The notes: generated by a model from the letters alone, not told the origin. A stretch of 64,000 nucleotides of DNA from Capitella teleta (GCA_000328365.1 KB296703.1:484736-548735), one strand, 5' to 3'. Counted from the first letter of the stretch, positions 1-13,877 are shown. A program made the numbers and translations.

Positions 1-830
1 TAAAGCAATGATGACCGACGAAGTATTCAAATGGTTCTGTTCGAATGAAATAAGCTCACAGAATTGATTCTCTAGGGTATCCCATAGGCCTACAGAATTG
101 ATTCTGTAGTGGATCTTATAGTTCAACAGGCTTGATTCTGTAAAGCAATGATGACAAGACGAAGTATTTCAAATGGTTCTGTTCGTATAAAATAAGCTCA
201 CAGAATCGATTTTCTAGAGTATCCCATAAGGTCACAGTTTTGATTCTGTAGTGGATCTTATAGTTCAACAGAATTGATTCTGTGATGCATTGAAGTCAGG
301 GTGAAATGCTTGAGATGGTTCTGCTCTTATCAATTAAGATCACAGAATCCATTCTCTAGAGTATTCCATAGACCTACAGAATTGATTCTGTAGTGGATCT
401 TATAGTTCAACAGAATCGATTCTGTAAAGCAATGATGACTCGACGAAGTATTTCAAATGGTTCTGTTCGTATGAAATAAGCTCACAGAATCGATTCTTTA
501 GAGTATCCCATAGGCCTACAGAATTGATTCTATAGTGGATCTTATAGTTCAACAGAATCGATTCTGTGATGCATTAAAGTCAGGTGAAATGCTTGAGATG
601 GTTCTGTTCGTATGAAATAAGCTCACAGAATCGATTCTCTAGAGTATTCCATAGGCCTACAGAATTGATTCATTGATTCTGTAGTGGATCTTATAGTTCA
701 ACAGAATCGATTCTGTGATGCATTGAATTAGGCCTCAGATCTGATTCTGTACAATTAGATACACTCACAGACCCGAATCTGTTATTAAACCCTTATAGCT
801 TCACAGAACTGAATCTGTTACCTATGTGAT
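1..830. repeat. Satellite array, ~142-bp monomer
   Basis: The motif CACAGAAT recurs at 57, 199, 341, 483 and 624, a spacing of 142, 142, 142 and 141 bases. Each monomer carries three near-palindromes of the form CAGAATYGATTCTG, and neighbouring palindromes lie 34-36 bases apart. Two monomer types occur: one with the spacer GCAATGATGAC (at about 1, 142 and 425) and one with GATGCATT (at about 284, 566 and 714). From about 725 to 830 the array decays into diverged CACAGA..TCTGTTA pieces. The left end is cut by the window edge, so array length is unknown. Confidence 0.9.
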
Positions 831-1673
831 AGTCTACAATTAACCCCCCCTTGTTGTTGTATGTGTACGCCCCTCTGATTCATGATGGCATTTTTTCGCA
901 GCCAACACATTTTCGCACGACACCGGATTTTTCGAGAATTACAGGAAGGGTCAACAGGGGTCAACGCCCTTTTGAGGCTAGTAACGAGTCTTGGATCACA
1001 TCAGGACACAAAGGTGGCTCATTATAATCAAAGTCACAGGAGCCGGCTGTGTATCGCAGAACAGCCGACACGCGAACACGCTGACAACTGGAAGTTGAAC
1101 TACCTGTCACTCTTTTTGCACTCTGGGTTAGACTATGTTGAACTTTTCATCCACACAGGTAGAGCTATAGTGGAATATGATGTAGAATTCATTTAGGAGA
1201 TTTACTTCATGTTATGGGTTTCACTGATCGTGCTCAATCATGTTGGCTATATTGTTGAGCTATTTCCGATCCCACGTTTAACGTGCGCTGACTATTGATA
1301 ATTTATCCAATCGTATAGTTCAACTATTCAATCCTGATATGCGACAGCACCTTGTGAACTCTTCTGGTTTCAAGACAAAGGGTTTGCATGGCTATAAAGC
1401 AGTATAGACATAATCGGATTGTCTGGAAACAAGCCTGGTTTTGCACTATAAATAGATTGGAAAACATATAAATATCAAGCCGTCTCTATGATTTTTCAGA
1501 GTTCAGTTCTACTCAATTAAAAATAAGCACATCCGGCTGAAAACACACACTATACTCTTATGGTTCATTCATTCATTTAATCCGCCGAGATAACACTCTA
1601 ATATTCAACCTGAACATTTCCCACTCACTTACCATCGACCACATGCAGGGGTCATCAGGTCACGAACTGCTCG
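831..1673. other. Non-coding, no feature seen
   Basis: A 104-codon open frame begins near 882 but has no family signature, splice context or codon bias I can defend. I treat this stretch as intergenic. Confidence 0.6.
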
Positions 1674-2385
1674 TTAAAGGGATGGGGAACTAAATTTTAA
1701 GTGATGTTCTATTGACTCATAGCACCAATTGATAGCATTCCGTGCCAAAATCACCATGCCTGGATGCAAGCGTAAGGAAATAATGCATTCCGAATATCGG
1801 GGTTAGCATTGCGCCTATGGGAGAATGGCTTCCATTGCGAAGTATAGGAGGCAAACGTCAGCTGATGGCTTGGTTTGGCTGATGGCTGATTGGTTCCGTT
1901 CCTCTCGTGAAGCTATCGATTTCAGCCAATCAGAGCAGAGCATCTTTGCCATAAAAGGACATCTTTGTTGTTTACGAAACGAAAGCGCATGCGTGGTGCA
2001 CTCTGGCTGACCTTTTTACTGTTTCAGGATGAGAAACATGGTAGGTGTCCTAGAAAATCGCTTGTTAAAATAAGAAAAATAGCGAAAAATATTTTTTTTT
2101 CGCGCCTGACTGGTGGCAAAATGATTATTCTATCTATTTCCAAAAAGAAAATAAAAAAATATCCAAGGGTTTAGTCGCAGGACACGCTGATATGACGAGG
2201 CCCATTGTAACAGATGGGGAACTCGGTGTTTCATCACAGCTGCTGACGTCACGCCTAGTTAGCAATATATCGCCCGCGAAATCGTTAGCGATGATATTCC
2301 TTGTATGGGCCAGGCATAGGAATCATTTGTGGTGCATCAAATAACGACTCAAAGTCAATTTTTAACCAGTTCTCCCTCCCTTTAA
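1674..2385 (+). mobile_element. TTAA-flanked MITE, copy A
   Basis: The copy is bounded by TTAA on both sides (1674-1677 and 2382-2385). Its imperfect inverted ends are AAAGGGATGGGGAACT on the left and, on the opposite strand, AAAGGGAGGGAGAACT on the right. It is about 700 bases with no transposase, so it is non-autonomous. TTAA duplication fits Kolobok or piggyBac mobilisation; the terminal bases favour Kolobok, but this is inference. The interior has an inverted CCAAT box (CTGATTGGCTG) and a CRE palindrome (TGACGTCA). Copies start at 13060, 47564 and 51694. This copy shares with the 51694 copy the segment GGTTTGGCTGATGGCTGATT, absent from the other two. Confidence 0.88.
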
Positions 2386-4519
2386 TGTGATGATGTAATA
2401 CTTACAAGAGAAGACATATCTGAAGGGACTCGTTCTTTATTCCAGTATATACATGTAAATGCGAACCCGCTCGCCCTATACAGTAGGGCATTGACTCGGA
2501 TTAACCAGCTGTTCATATATAGAACAAATTTAATTTTATCGAGTGGTCACTTAGCGGAAGTAAATCGACACAGAACGTTGTGACGTCATTCGTCTACCAG
2601 GAAGTTCCGTTTCCGCCTCTGGACAGAGTGGCGATGGGAAGATTATCTTTTCTTAATGGACGAGTTCTGTTCCAGCCTACTTTTGCGGACATAACCCTTA
2701 AATCCGGCAATAAAGCGCTTGGGCGGCACGTGGGTACTTCCCAATGTGTTCGGGGAGGCATTTTAAGAAGCAATATTCCATGCGATTCACCTGTGGGTTA
2801 TCTGGGCGAGGCTACTGAAGCTGCACTGAAACCCAGACACTATTGGCACATAATATTGTGTTAGCCTTCACAACGGACGGGGGGGGGGGGGGGCATTCAA
2901 TCCGTGCCCTCCTTTCAGTATTTGCTCTACTTTGTAGAAACTTACACGATGAAAAACACCGCGTGTTCGTCCCGGGGGCTCACCCCAATCTCAATCTCCC
3001 TGGCTTCTTATCACGTGTCCAGATAAGACTAATAAGAATATAGACTGATGAATAGAATATTGGTGAAAACACGTAAGAAATAAGGCCATAGATCCTATCA
3101 GCATTCAATCGTGCAACGATTTGTAACAGCATGAAGATTGTACAGCAGTTTTATGTCTCATCGTATAATTGTAAAACACGATTTCAGGGTTGTCAATTGA
3201 TAATATGGAAATGTTGAATGTTTAAACAAAGACATTAAGCAAAGACATTTTAACAATGTTAAGATATTATAGTTTGGGATGATCAAACAAAATGGATATA
3301 GGTTTTCCCATTCGTGTGCATACACAATCTACCCAAAATTGTAATATAACTCTAGAAACACATTATTCCAATACAATTTTATAAAATAACATCAGCTTAG
3401 TCGAGAGGTATTCGCAACTCTCTATCAGTCTCGTGACTATTATTTTGGCAGCACCGGTGTCGCCAAGGTGCGCAGTACTCAGTTATTGAAATCGATTATT
3501 GGCCTAACGACAGCAACGTTTGTCAGACATCTAAAAATAACCGCTTTAAATACTTCGCCAGAAGAAATATGCATGCAGTGAAATCGACCACAAAGTTCTT
3601 TCTTTTGGAAGATCGGATCTACGAGTTGCCATAGCAACAAAAGACCCGAGGCCACGGCAATTATTTTAGGTACTGCTACAAAGTAGACCTGGATACATTA
3701 GGAACAAACACAATGGTATTTTTCGTAACCAGGGCAATTGACCACAAAACTGACAATTCAAAAAGCTCAAAAGAAAAAAGAAACGTTCCTAAGAAATCAG
3801 ACGGAGTGGGCGGTTTTTGATTGACACAATTGGCCCCTATCCCGACAACAATTGCCATTCCTACAAGTCTTTGCAGCCTTCTTCAGCTGATCATTTTTCT
3901 TGTGGGCATCGAATCTTCATTCACCCCACGCAATCAATTAGCCAAGGATGCAGGCCCCCCCCAAAAAAACCTCCCCAGAAATGAGATATCGAATGGAGAT
4001 GATGAACTCGCATAGGGAACAGCACCTCTCCGCGAAGGCCCCAAAAAGGCTGAAGAAATCGAGCGTGGGAGTTTGCGAATGTGTAAAATTTAGTTCCTTA
4101 GATAGTTTCTCGTAACTCTTTCACCTTGTATTGCTAAAGGGATATATATCTTGATGATCATACAAGCTAATATATATATACAGCACCGAATTTCTTGAAT
4201 CTCAATTCTTGGTTATTTTACATACACCCATTCTGTAAAGCATTAATCAGGATTTGAAGTCCATTAGACGGTTTTATGCACAAGACTAATCGGGATCAGC
4301 GTGTGCTATATAAGGCAAGCTAGTAATCATCAGAGAGGTTTATTGTATGGCTAAGTGATGCATAATTGATAATTGCTCACCTGTCTTTGTGTGGCTGCTT
4401 GATAAGGTGCTGCAATTCTTAGAGACTCTAGACCAGTAGTCAGTTCGGTACATACACCATAGCTGAAGCAGCAAAATAAGCTAATCATTCCCATCAACAG
4501 TCTATCTGACGACCTAACA
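2386..4519. other. Non-coding, poly-G run
   Basis: I see no gene. A homopolymer G run lies at about 2880-2893. Short open frames on both strands lack any recognisable domain. Confidence 0.55.
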
Positions 4520-4770
4520 AATGGAACACGTGCGCCTAATATCGTTTGCGTTGTCGCCCGGGAGAGCATGGTTCGACAGAGGGAAAGAAACCAACCCTGC
4601 CGGGCAGTGTCCAATTCATCTGAAGTCGAAGTCGGCAAACAAAGCCGAAGAACATTTACGTTGATTGCTCAGGGTCAATCTTTTCACACCGAATGTCATT
4701 CAATTCAATGACATCGACAGCAAATTGGCCTCGAATGAACGCACATGAACAATCGTCTGAACTAAATCGC
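4520..4770 (+). repeat. Old dispersed repeat, partner of 9180-9420
   Basis: Read forward, this matches the reverse complement of 9180-9420 with clear but diverged identity. Shared blocks include ACACGTGCG, CAATTCATCT, ACAAAGCCGAAG, GGGTCAAT, ATTCAATTCA, TGACATCGACA and TCGAATGAACGCACA, in the same order. The similarity runs through stop codons, so it is shared at the DNA level. Family unknown. Confidence 0.7.
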
Positions 4771-7700
4771 GCGCCTTCTATATTGTGTCCATGGCGCATG
4801 CATAGGAGAAATCTGAGTGAAAACCAGAGGAAAAATGCTCTGATTTTAAAGTACTTTATACTTGGAGTAAGAACAGGAAAGCTCTCTTGGTCAGATTGTA
4901 AACGAAACTACTGCCTCAGTATCCTGTGTGATATTCAGGGGAAAGAGAGAGTGGTAGAGGTGTTATGGGCAGTTAAAACCGCCATTGTCTGGTAAATACA
5001 TGTTCCCTTATAGATGACACGACTTGCATGTGATGACGAGAGCGAATGGCGTGGTTATGGGTCATAAATGACGGTGATGTGAGCATCGTCATGCCTTCAT
5101 TAGCATCGCATCTTTGAAGGGGAGATGCGCTCAGACACCAACCGTCATATCCATTATTCTGATCATCATTCAGCCGAGGGGGCATTGGGTGCAAGAAGTA
5201 AAGAAAGGCCGCAATAAGTGAAACAAATGAGTCTGAAAGATTACAATTGCCGACACAAGGTGTGGCTTAATTATGCGGTGATTAGCGATGAGAAATCCAT
5301 CTATGTGCGTTCTTGCTTCAACCCGAAATCTATAAACATCTGGAGACAAAGACTTTGCACGTTTTTATTCTCTCCTTTTTCAATAGACTAAATCGCAAAT
5401 CTATTGCGCATGCGCTCGCGGGGAATTATGGGATTGTTGACAACGCATGCGCCCCCCCCCCCCCCCGCGTTCATATTTGTACAGCAGCGCTTGAATATCA
5501 CTAAAACAACTATAGCAATATCGTTCCCTCAAAAAGTTGAAAAACTGTGGAAATTAAACCCTAACATTGCATGATTATACAATATACATGCAATTGATAA
5601 GTGCACGGAACTTCATTGTTTTCGGGTGCATTATAACATAAAAACATTTGTCCCCAATTTCCGAAGCGAGCGGACCAATGACCACAATCGAACAATATGG
5701 GACCTCTGAGTAGTTCTGCTTCGTACATTTTAATACGGTGACGTAATTGCAGCGCTAGACCAGAATGCATCGCACGCAGCATAATTATGCGAAGAAGTCG
5801 ATAACGACAAAGTAAAGCTATCATGCAATTTTCAAGTAGCATGATTCACATACTCATGCAGCTGAATATCGTGCTAGGTAAACCGTATGGCTAAAGATTT
5901 GTCCGTATCGTATTGTTTAAGTGGAATCCCTCAAGTTTTTAAAACATTTTCACCGTATCATGGCGATGAGAAGATACTTCCTTTAAACGAGGAAAGTGGG
6001 AATAAGCTCTCGAAAATCTTGACTAAAAGGAAGACTCCGAGCTTTGTTGGAAAGCCATTAAAAGGCCTACTTCACAGAAGCTTTTTGATATTGGATCAAG
6101 TGTCTCTACGTGAATCTCGGGACGTCCGGATTATCCCTCCGTGGGCTCTGATTGGTCGCTGAGCGTTACGTCTCATAGAAATGGCATTCTGCTTAAGATG
6201 TCACGTGATGTCTGACCAGCCTCATTAATATTCATGAGCAATGTTTTACTTGAAGAAGAGGGCATCGTTACCTCAATCCACTTATCTAGAATACCTGAAA
6301 ATTAGTCATGCATCACAGCACAGCGATTTAAGGAGTTCTAGAACATTCCAAGCGACTCGCGCATCCACGTACGTATACGTTGCCCGGTATTTGTTAAATA
6401 TCTCGGATTAGGTTTTGAGCCCAAAATATTTATTCTGAACGGCTTCACGTGCACATACAATTATACATGACAGTGAGCACTTCGCCCAATGAATTGTTAC
6501 ATAATAGTACACATGCTCGTGTTTCAGTGGCAATAATCGCATACTGCCAGACCAACGACCATCTGTATAAGACAACCACTTTATCTCGGTCACCCCGGTT
6601 CCAGTAAATCTGGGTGATGCCATCAAAAGAGGATTACATAACAAGCATTTTTAAATATTCCCAATCTTGTTATTTACAAGTATTAGTTCCTTTTTAGCTC
6701 CATCTAAAAACGTCGCATTGAAGTTGAATAGATCAGGGGAAAAATATATTCTCTCGTTACAGCGGCATTAGGTATTCATGAGAAGGCAAAGGGGATGCAT
6801 TGAATCAGAGGCTACGAATATATCGCTATGGAAAGAAACGAAGCTTTACCTGGAGAATAATAAAACCTGATAATGTCATTGGCACTACGTCTGCTGCCTT
6901 TGTTGCTTTCAAATATCGTCTTACCTACGTGATAGGGAGCCTGCCTTTCAGTCATGCAAACCGCTATTGTCTTCAATTTGCTCGAACTTCTTGCAGGTAA
7001 CAGTGCTCGCTTATGCTGCTTACGGTTTGGGTCCACTCAAGGCATAATGCAGGGGTACTAACGGATGTACATTCTCAGACTCAGACAATAAATCCAACGG
7101 GTTTTTTTCTTCTCAATTTCAAACCAGATTTCATGTCCGCTGACATGAAATGGCGTCGTATTTCACCGAATCAATGCACAGAGCAATCGCCAAACAATAA
7201 CACGTGGCGAAGATACACATAGATACACGTTGATGAGCACATTACTTAGTGCGTGATGGTTTGCACCGTCACGGTGGAGACATGCTCAGGGCGTGATTAT
7301 GACTTCAAAAAGTCAGTGGGTTCGCCAGACGTCCTCATCAACTTCCGGTTATCTCTTGGTAAGCATCGCAGTTACTCGTATCTGCCAATCACAATTGCTC
7401 CCCACGACGCTTTGCAACTTCGAACACAAAACATCCTGAAGGCACGGAGAACGCAAAGACTGACTTCATGCTGTGTTCAATCATTCGCGATGGCACCAAG
7501 TGTACATGTTTAGAAAAGAATAGCGACATTGCACTGTTATTATCGACGCTTTTTTTAATAACTAGATGTATACCCATGAGAGACTCACAGATGTGACAAG
7601 ACAAATATGCTTTTGGGTGGCAAGACTGTGGCTGACACGAATAAAGGCCTTTCGATGTCACCTTTGCTGACAAGCATGGGTCGCGGGAGATGGCCCACTC

Positions 7701-9092
7701 CTCATCTTAAAAGGAATATAATGCAACGAGTGCGCCGCGTTCTCCAGATAACAAATCACAATTTTGCCTAATATCAACCATAGTGGAAGGTCTCAGAATG
7801 AATTCACATAGACTGCTATCTAGTTTACTGCCAAAAGGCCCCATCTCTAGCTGTCTGTAATCTCATTTGCGTTAGGTAAATCATACCGAGTTTTGATTTA
7901 GGCGCAATTACGCAGAGTATACCTACCTTAGAAAGTAGTCTACTTAAGAGATAGGGACGGACAGCGTTCTTTGTTCGGGGATTGAGGCTTGCAGGGCGAC
8001 GAATTGACGAAATTAACATACCAATATCATCGGCATCAAAACAGCTCGTTAACACATTCAAAATAGCGCACCGGGAGAAGCACAATCGGAATCAAGAATA
8101 CTAGGAGTATGTTCTACTCGACTTTATCCTTACAAATCCTTGGTGAGATCAATGACCTCAGAAGCCAGCGCTATAGAAGGAACTATTGATATCTATGGAC
8201 CTCTGAACAGAGAAACGTATTTTCTATGCGGATGGCATGCATGCATTCCAGCCTTATTCCGGACAAATCTTCCCTTTGCAATACCAGACATTTGATTACC
8301 CTCTTAAAACATATCGACCATGCAGATAGTGAGCCATTGTATGGACTATCCGTCCTAAATTCCGAATTTATAGCTAAATTACACCCTTTGACTTGGGGAT
8401 GGCAAGTGAACAACTCGGATGACATTCATCCTAAAGAACGAACCAGCCGAGGATGCTAAATTTTGTTTTTATTGCCGTCGGACAGGCGAAAAGAGGGTCG
8501 TTATGTTGAACATAACGCTCGTGATGAACGAGACACGCCCATAGTTTCATCAGTCAATGATAAGCCTTGCGAGCCTCACCCTGAGGTCGCCGCTTCGAGG
8601 CAGAGGATGGCTTTGCGGCAGATTCCTCCTAGATTTCTTGCTTATCGCTCATTGTCTTAGAGGGCAACACGTGGTCATGCATGTCAAAATGATGTCACTA
8701 AAGTCCAAGAGTTATAGCGTCAATACAATGCCTATAAATATGAAAGTGTTTGTTTTTTGCTTGTTGCACCAAATGCCCGCTTGTGTGAGTGAAGTCTGAA
8801 TAATTTACAAGACCTCTGCGGTTTAATGACTTCGCTCCTTTAACAAACACGGTCCGGGCGGATCGCACAAGCCGCCTGCGTGCAACGAAAGAGCTCGTTA
8901 ACGGCTTACGCACGTAACGAACATGTCGTAATTAGACCTCCCCGTTCCTCTCTTCTCTGGAATTGGACAAGTTCACTATCAGCGTGTAGAGCTTATCTCG
9001 TCTTATCTAGGATTTAATCATATCGTATAAGTCATTATGTAATTCATTGCCATGTATATGACTCGTAGTTCTACGAGGATGCATTACTACTC
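4771..9092. other. Non-coding, possible promoter-like cluster at 6140-6240
   Basis: No gene recognised. A homopolymer C run lies at about 5451-5466. At 6140-6240 an inverted CCAAT box (CTGATTGGTCGC), an E-box (TCACGTGA) and CATTAATATTCATGAG lie within 100 bases, which resembles a promoter or a regulatory-looking repeat. No following exon could be assigned. Confidence 0.5.
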
Positions 9093-9161
9093 TAATGTAA
9101 TGTAATGTAATGTAATGTAATGTAATGTAATGTAATGTAATGTAATTAATGTAATGTAATA
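9093..9161. repeat. (TAATG)n microsatellite
   Basis: About 13 tandem copies of the pentamer TAATG, with one interruption near 9146. Confidence 0.95.
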
Positions 9162-9179
9162 TTGTGCAGCTGCATATTG

Positions 9180-9420
9180 GGTTCAATTCAATTTGCAGCA
9201 TGGTTCTTGTGCGTTCATTCGATGTCAAATTGTTGTCGATGTCAATGAATTGAATGGCACTCGGTGCGAACAGATTGACCCTTTGAAATCGACGTGAAAC
9301 AGCCTTCGGCTTTGTTGATCCACTTCGCATGTAGATGAATTGAAGACTTGTTTGGCGAAGTTCCCCTCTGTTGAGCCTTACTCTCGCAGGTGCTAACGCA
9401 AGCAGTGTTGGTCGCACGTG
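9180..9420 (-). repeat. Old dispersed repeat, partner of 4520-4770
   Basis: This is the inverted, diverged counterpart of 4520-4770; the shared blocks are listed there. It begins just beyond the TAATG microsatellite. No ends, target duplications or coding domain were recognised. Confidence 0.7.
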
Positions 9421-12400
9421 TCACCCCAGGCATCACACAGAAAGAAAGTAAAACTGTGTAGAAAGCGACTACACGATTTACTAAGATGGATATACCAGCA
9501 CCTCTTCGCATGCGGAGAAGTGTCCCAGTTTGAATTCATCCTTCTTGAATATTGCCTTCATCGATTGGCATTCAATTTCATACAAAGCCTCGTGTTTCAG
9601 TGAGCATCAAAGGCGATCTCACAAGGCGCACAGTTTCCAACAGAGAACAGATTCACAACTCGCGTCGCTTGTCTCCTAAATCGTGTGCTTATGACTCGCC
9701 CTGTGTGAACTTTGGCTTAGCGTTGAGGGAATCGAAGCCTAGGGCATATAAGGACCACTTGTTGGGGGGGGGGGGATCAGTGAGCGGTTATTGGCGTGGT
9801 AATGTCCACAGTCACCCTCGTTGAACCGGTGTTGTCCTGTCAATGCTCCCTCTGCGTGTGCTAAGTAGAATCGCGACCTTATTGTACAGACATATACTAG
9901 TAGCGTGATTGATGTAGGCATAAGCAAATTGATTGGTAATGCCAATCTATTGATTGCACCTTAATTCACCCTGTTAAGAGATGCCTCTGATGATGAAATA
10001 TAAATATATAAGTAATAAAATAAGATGGCTTAAATTTAAAAGGGGAACTAAAGCAATGTTTATGCATGGATAAAAATGCAAAGGATAGGATAAAAATCTT
10101 CCAACGTTCTCGTGCTAGACTCTAAATGGCCCGAAGGCATAGATTTTGGTATAATTGATTGGTCAATTGCTTCATTCGAAGGCATTCTATTGCGTTCGAT
10201 CATCCCAGGCGATGGTTTGCATTGCAACAATGTCCACCAACTAAGATTCACTGTCTCGCCGGTCTTTACAGACAAAAAAAAAATTGCATTTTCTCTACAA
10301 TTGCTAACGAAATATCGATGATTCGGTTACCTTCTGTGTGAATTATTTCAGTACCTAAACAAAATCATTAACTGTCCTTCGAATGAGAATGTTAAAGAAC
10401 ATTCTGGGTCCAAGATTCAGGTTAATTAAGTCTCACCTTTAAATAAGCTCCCGCCCAATGACTCTTCGAAACTTACCGGTATGCAATTTGCACGTTGGAA
10501 TGATTTCTGGACCGAAAAATAAAAAAGGGCGAATGTCCTAGAAACACAGACAATCAGACAAATAGCTCAGTGCATAGTAGGAAGTTTGTCCCTCAACAAG
10601 GGTTGGATATTCCAGTAACACTAAAGGGTATTCGGGGTGGGTGCCCTCTGCGAAACCAAGTGGTACATCGTCTAATGGACTTCTATTTCTATGACCATGT
10701 ATATAATTGATTGCGTGAGAGAAATGCAGATGAGGAAGTCCTCAGTGCAGAGAGAGGAAAACAAGCTGTGTTTGTTCTCGACACAAAGCGATTGCTTTAG
10801 GTGACCTATTTTAGTCCTGTGTGGATGCCATGCAAGGGGAAAGTCCTCATGGAAAATAAGTTTTGCACTACACTGTATTTTAATTTGGATTTAATGATGC
10901 TATAATATTTTATTCCCTATAATACAATATACAATATACATACTAAATAGAAATGAACAAAAACAAAGGACTATAATTGATAAACAGACAAAATTACGCT
11001 AACATAGTAGCCTAGATAAATTACACAAAATGAATTTGAGGCCAAATATATTTCTTTTTGGATAAGAAACATTAATGCGTAATTACTTGTACACATAATA
11101 TTTCTAAATATAATGAATCCTAAAGTAATTTTGGGTTATTGAGATGGTAAATTTGAGAAAAAAAAGTGAGAATGACTTTGATTCACGTACAAGATTGCAG
11201 GCATTTTATTGATAGGATTAGAAGACATAATTACTATGTGAGAATTGAACGAAGCAGAGATTTCTATTGCAGAGCTGTTGCTCAAAGGGGATATCTTCCT
11301 TTACTCATAATAAGAGGAAGGATATTATTGTGCGTTCTGTATGGAGAGTTCAACCAGGATCGTAATAATTTTTTTTTTATACTAATACACACAAAAGTTC
11401 CATTGAAGGAAGACGAATGTAACTCCATGTATGAATTTGATAGAAATATAATTGCTAACTTCATGAAAAGTAAAAATGACCGTCCGAAATTGGAAGTATA
11501 GTAAAAGTTGAAATTTATGCAGTAATGGAAAATTATCTCAACGTAGCACTCTCTACCTCAAAGCTTCAGTTATTCCTTATATAATTCTATGAATGACATT
11601 TTTTGCCTCAAATTCGGTGTATAAAGGTCATGCACCACGTGATGCAAACAAAGGACTGTTCAATGTCATCAGCTTAGCCTGCTTTATCTCCCTATTTTGG
11701 GGCTGTTAGCAGATTGCTGTCGAGCCCATATCAAAGTGCAGAACAGGTAGAATCCATCACGTGACTACAAAGCGCTCTCATTAGTGCAATCCGTGCTGTC
11801 GATTTCAGATTTGGACGTATCACGAAAGTTTACCCGAAATAACATTTCTTTCATTTCATTCTATTTGCGGTTTTCTTTTTTAATTTCTTTTTTATTTATT
11901 GGGCGTTTGTGCTTCTTCTTGCTTCGTTCTTTCAGCAAGGGAAACCCCAGAATAGTTTGTGATATAATTATGTGTTATTAGTAATTGTGCTATGTGATAC
12001 GCAGTGTGGGAATATAATGTACATTCAATACAATTATTATTACTTGTGAATGACAAAAAAATCTTGGTTTAATTGGAATGTTCTGCGGTTCTAAGACTCT
12101 CAGACCATAAAAGATGAAGTTGTTTCCAGAGGCCGCAGATTCAAATAGAAAGACCAATGCAATGAAGTAAATAACATTAGACAGGAGTGTTTAATGGTCA
12201 AATAAGGGTGAATGGTCAGCTGTCAATTGGCCTGGACGCTGGCAAACAACCGAAATTGAATGCTCCGAAATGAGATTGCAGTCAATCCCAAAGGCGGGAT
12301 GCCTTAATTGGCCTTAAGACCACCCTGTCTAGGGGCACAACTTCCCAAACCTGGACATATTCATTGTGAGCAATGCTTGTCTTCTTACAATGAAGCCATG

Positions 12401-13059
12401 CGTGCAAAAGCGTCAACTATCCTAATCTATTGAGTTCCTCTCAATATTCAGGTCAGCTAATACATCATCGCTGACATCTCATGAATATCAAACGGCTCCT
12501 GATTGCCACAGACAGATTATTCAAACGTAGTAGGTAAATTCACAATTTAATCAAATGTCGTTGATCTGCCGAAATCTGTAAATATGATTAATGTCATGAG
12601 TTATGCACCTACATTAATTAAGGGATTTCTATCAGCAACATCAAAACTTAATTAAATTAAGTCTTGATTTAGGACTTATCCTATATTGGTCACCGGCTTA
12701 GCGCAAACAAAATGCATTAATTCATACAGGTGCTGGTTGGTAATGTTTTTTTAAGGAATTTGAGGCGTGGGATGATTGGTCTACGACAATAAGACAAAAA
12801 TACATTCCAAAATGTGTCTTATTGAAGATGAGCTGCCCATCTTGATGTTCAGACAACATGCCCCATTCTATCTATAACTTTAAGGTAAGACAAAAAGGTT
12901 TTTTTTTTTTTTTTTTTGCTGCCTCAGCTGGGTGCAATGACGTATCTTTCGGAGAAGTGTAAGAGAGTCACGTGCCCATTAGGGGCTCTGTGGGTGTCCA
13001 GGGCGAAACCATTGATAGCGATGTACTGAGACTGTTTCAATTAAATTTCCTAGATTGGT
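9421..13059. other. Non-coding
   Basis: AT-rich sequence with a G run near 9766-9775 and a poly-T run near 12899-12917. I found no exon, repeat ends or RNA gene that I can support. Confidence 0.55.
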
Positions 13060-13754
13060 TTAAAGGGATGGGGAACTGAATTTTAAGTGATGTTCTATTG
13101 ACTCATAGCACCAATTGATAGCATTCCGTGCCAAAAACACCATGCTTGGATGCAAGCGTAAGGAAATAATGCCTTCCGAATATCAGGGTTAGCATTGCGC
13201 CTGTGGGAGAATGGCTTCCATTACGAAGTATAGGAGGCAAACGTCAGCTGAGAGCTTGCCGTGATTGGTCCCGTTCCCCTCGTAAAGCTATCGATTTCAG
13301 CCAATCAGAGCAGAGCATCTTCGCCATAAAAGGACATCTTTGTTGTTTACGAAACGAAAGCGCATGCGTGGTGCACTCTGGTTGACCTTTTTACTGTTTC
13401 AGGATGAGAAACATGGTAGGTGTCCTAAAAAATCGCTTGTTAAAATAAGAAAAATAGCGAAAAATATTATTTTTCGCGCCTGACTGGTGGCAAAATGATT
13501 ATTCTATCTATTTCCGAAAAGAAAATAAAAAAATATCCAGGGGTTTAGTCGCAGGACACGCTGATATGACGAGGCCCATCGTAAAAGGAACTCGGTGTTT
13601 CATCACAGCTCATGACGTCACGCCTAATTAGCAATATATCTCCCGCGAAATCGTTAGCGATGATATTCCTTGTGTGGGCCAGGCATAGGAATCATTTTTG
13701 GTGCATCAAATAACGACTCAAAGTTCATTTAAGTCCAGTTCTCTCTCCATTTAA
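13060..13754 (+). mobile_element. TTAA-flanked MITE, copy B
   Basis: Same family as 1674-2385, with TTAA at 13060-13063 and 13751-13754. The left end reads AAAGGGATGGGGAACT. The CRE (ATGACGTCACG) and the inverted CCAAT box are kept. Its subfamily marker is GAGAGCTTGCCGTGATTGG, shared with the 47564 copy, instead of the longer variant in the 1674 and 51694 copies. Confidence 0.88.
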
Positions 13755-13877
13755 TATCGTTTAAAATGGTTACATTAATTAATTAATTAATTAATGGCTG
13801 CATTAATAACAGGCTCTTCATGGGTCAACTAGTAAGTGCCTAAAATAATGGGAATTGCAACTGTATTTGCGTTAACC
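13755..13877. repeat. Short (TTAA/TAAT)n run and spacer
   Basis: A short ATTAATTAATTAATTAATTAA run lies near 13775-13795, between the MITE and the SINE. Confidence 0.6.

Noticed and set aside
1-830. Possible CRISPR-like array
   Set aside because: Repeats are adjoining 142-base monomers without unique spacers, in a eukaryotic context.
1825-2174. Small open frames that recur almost identically at 13203, 47939 and 51905
   Set aside because: They recur because they lie in the same MITE family. They differ by frame changes and stops between copies, with no sign of protein-level selection.
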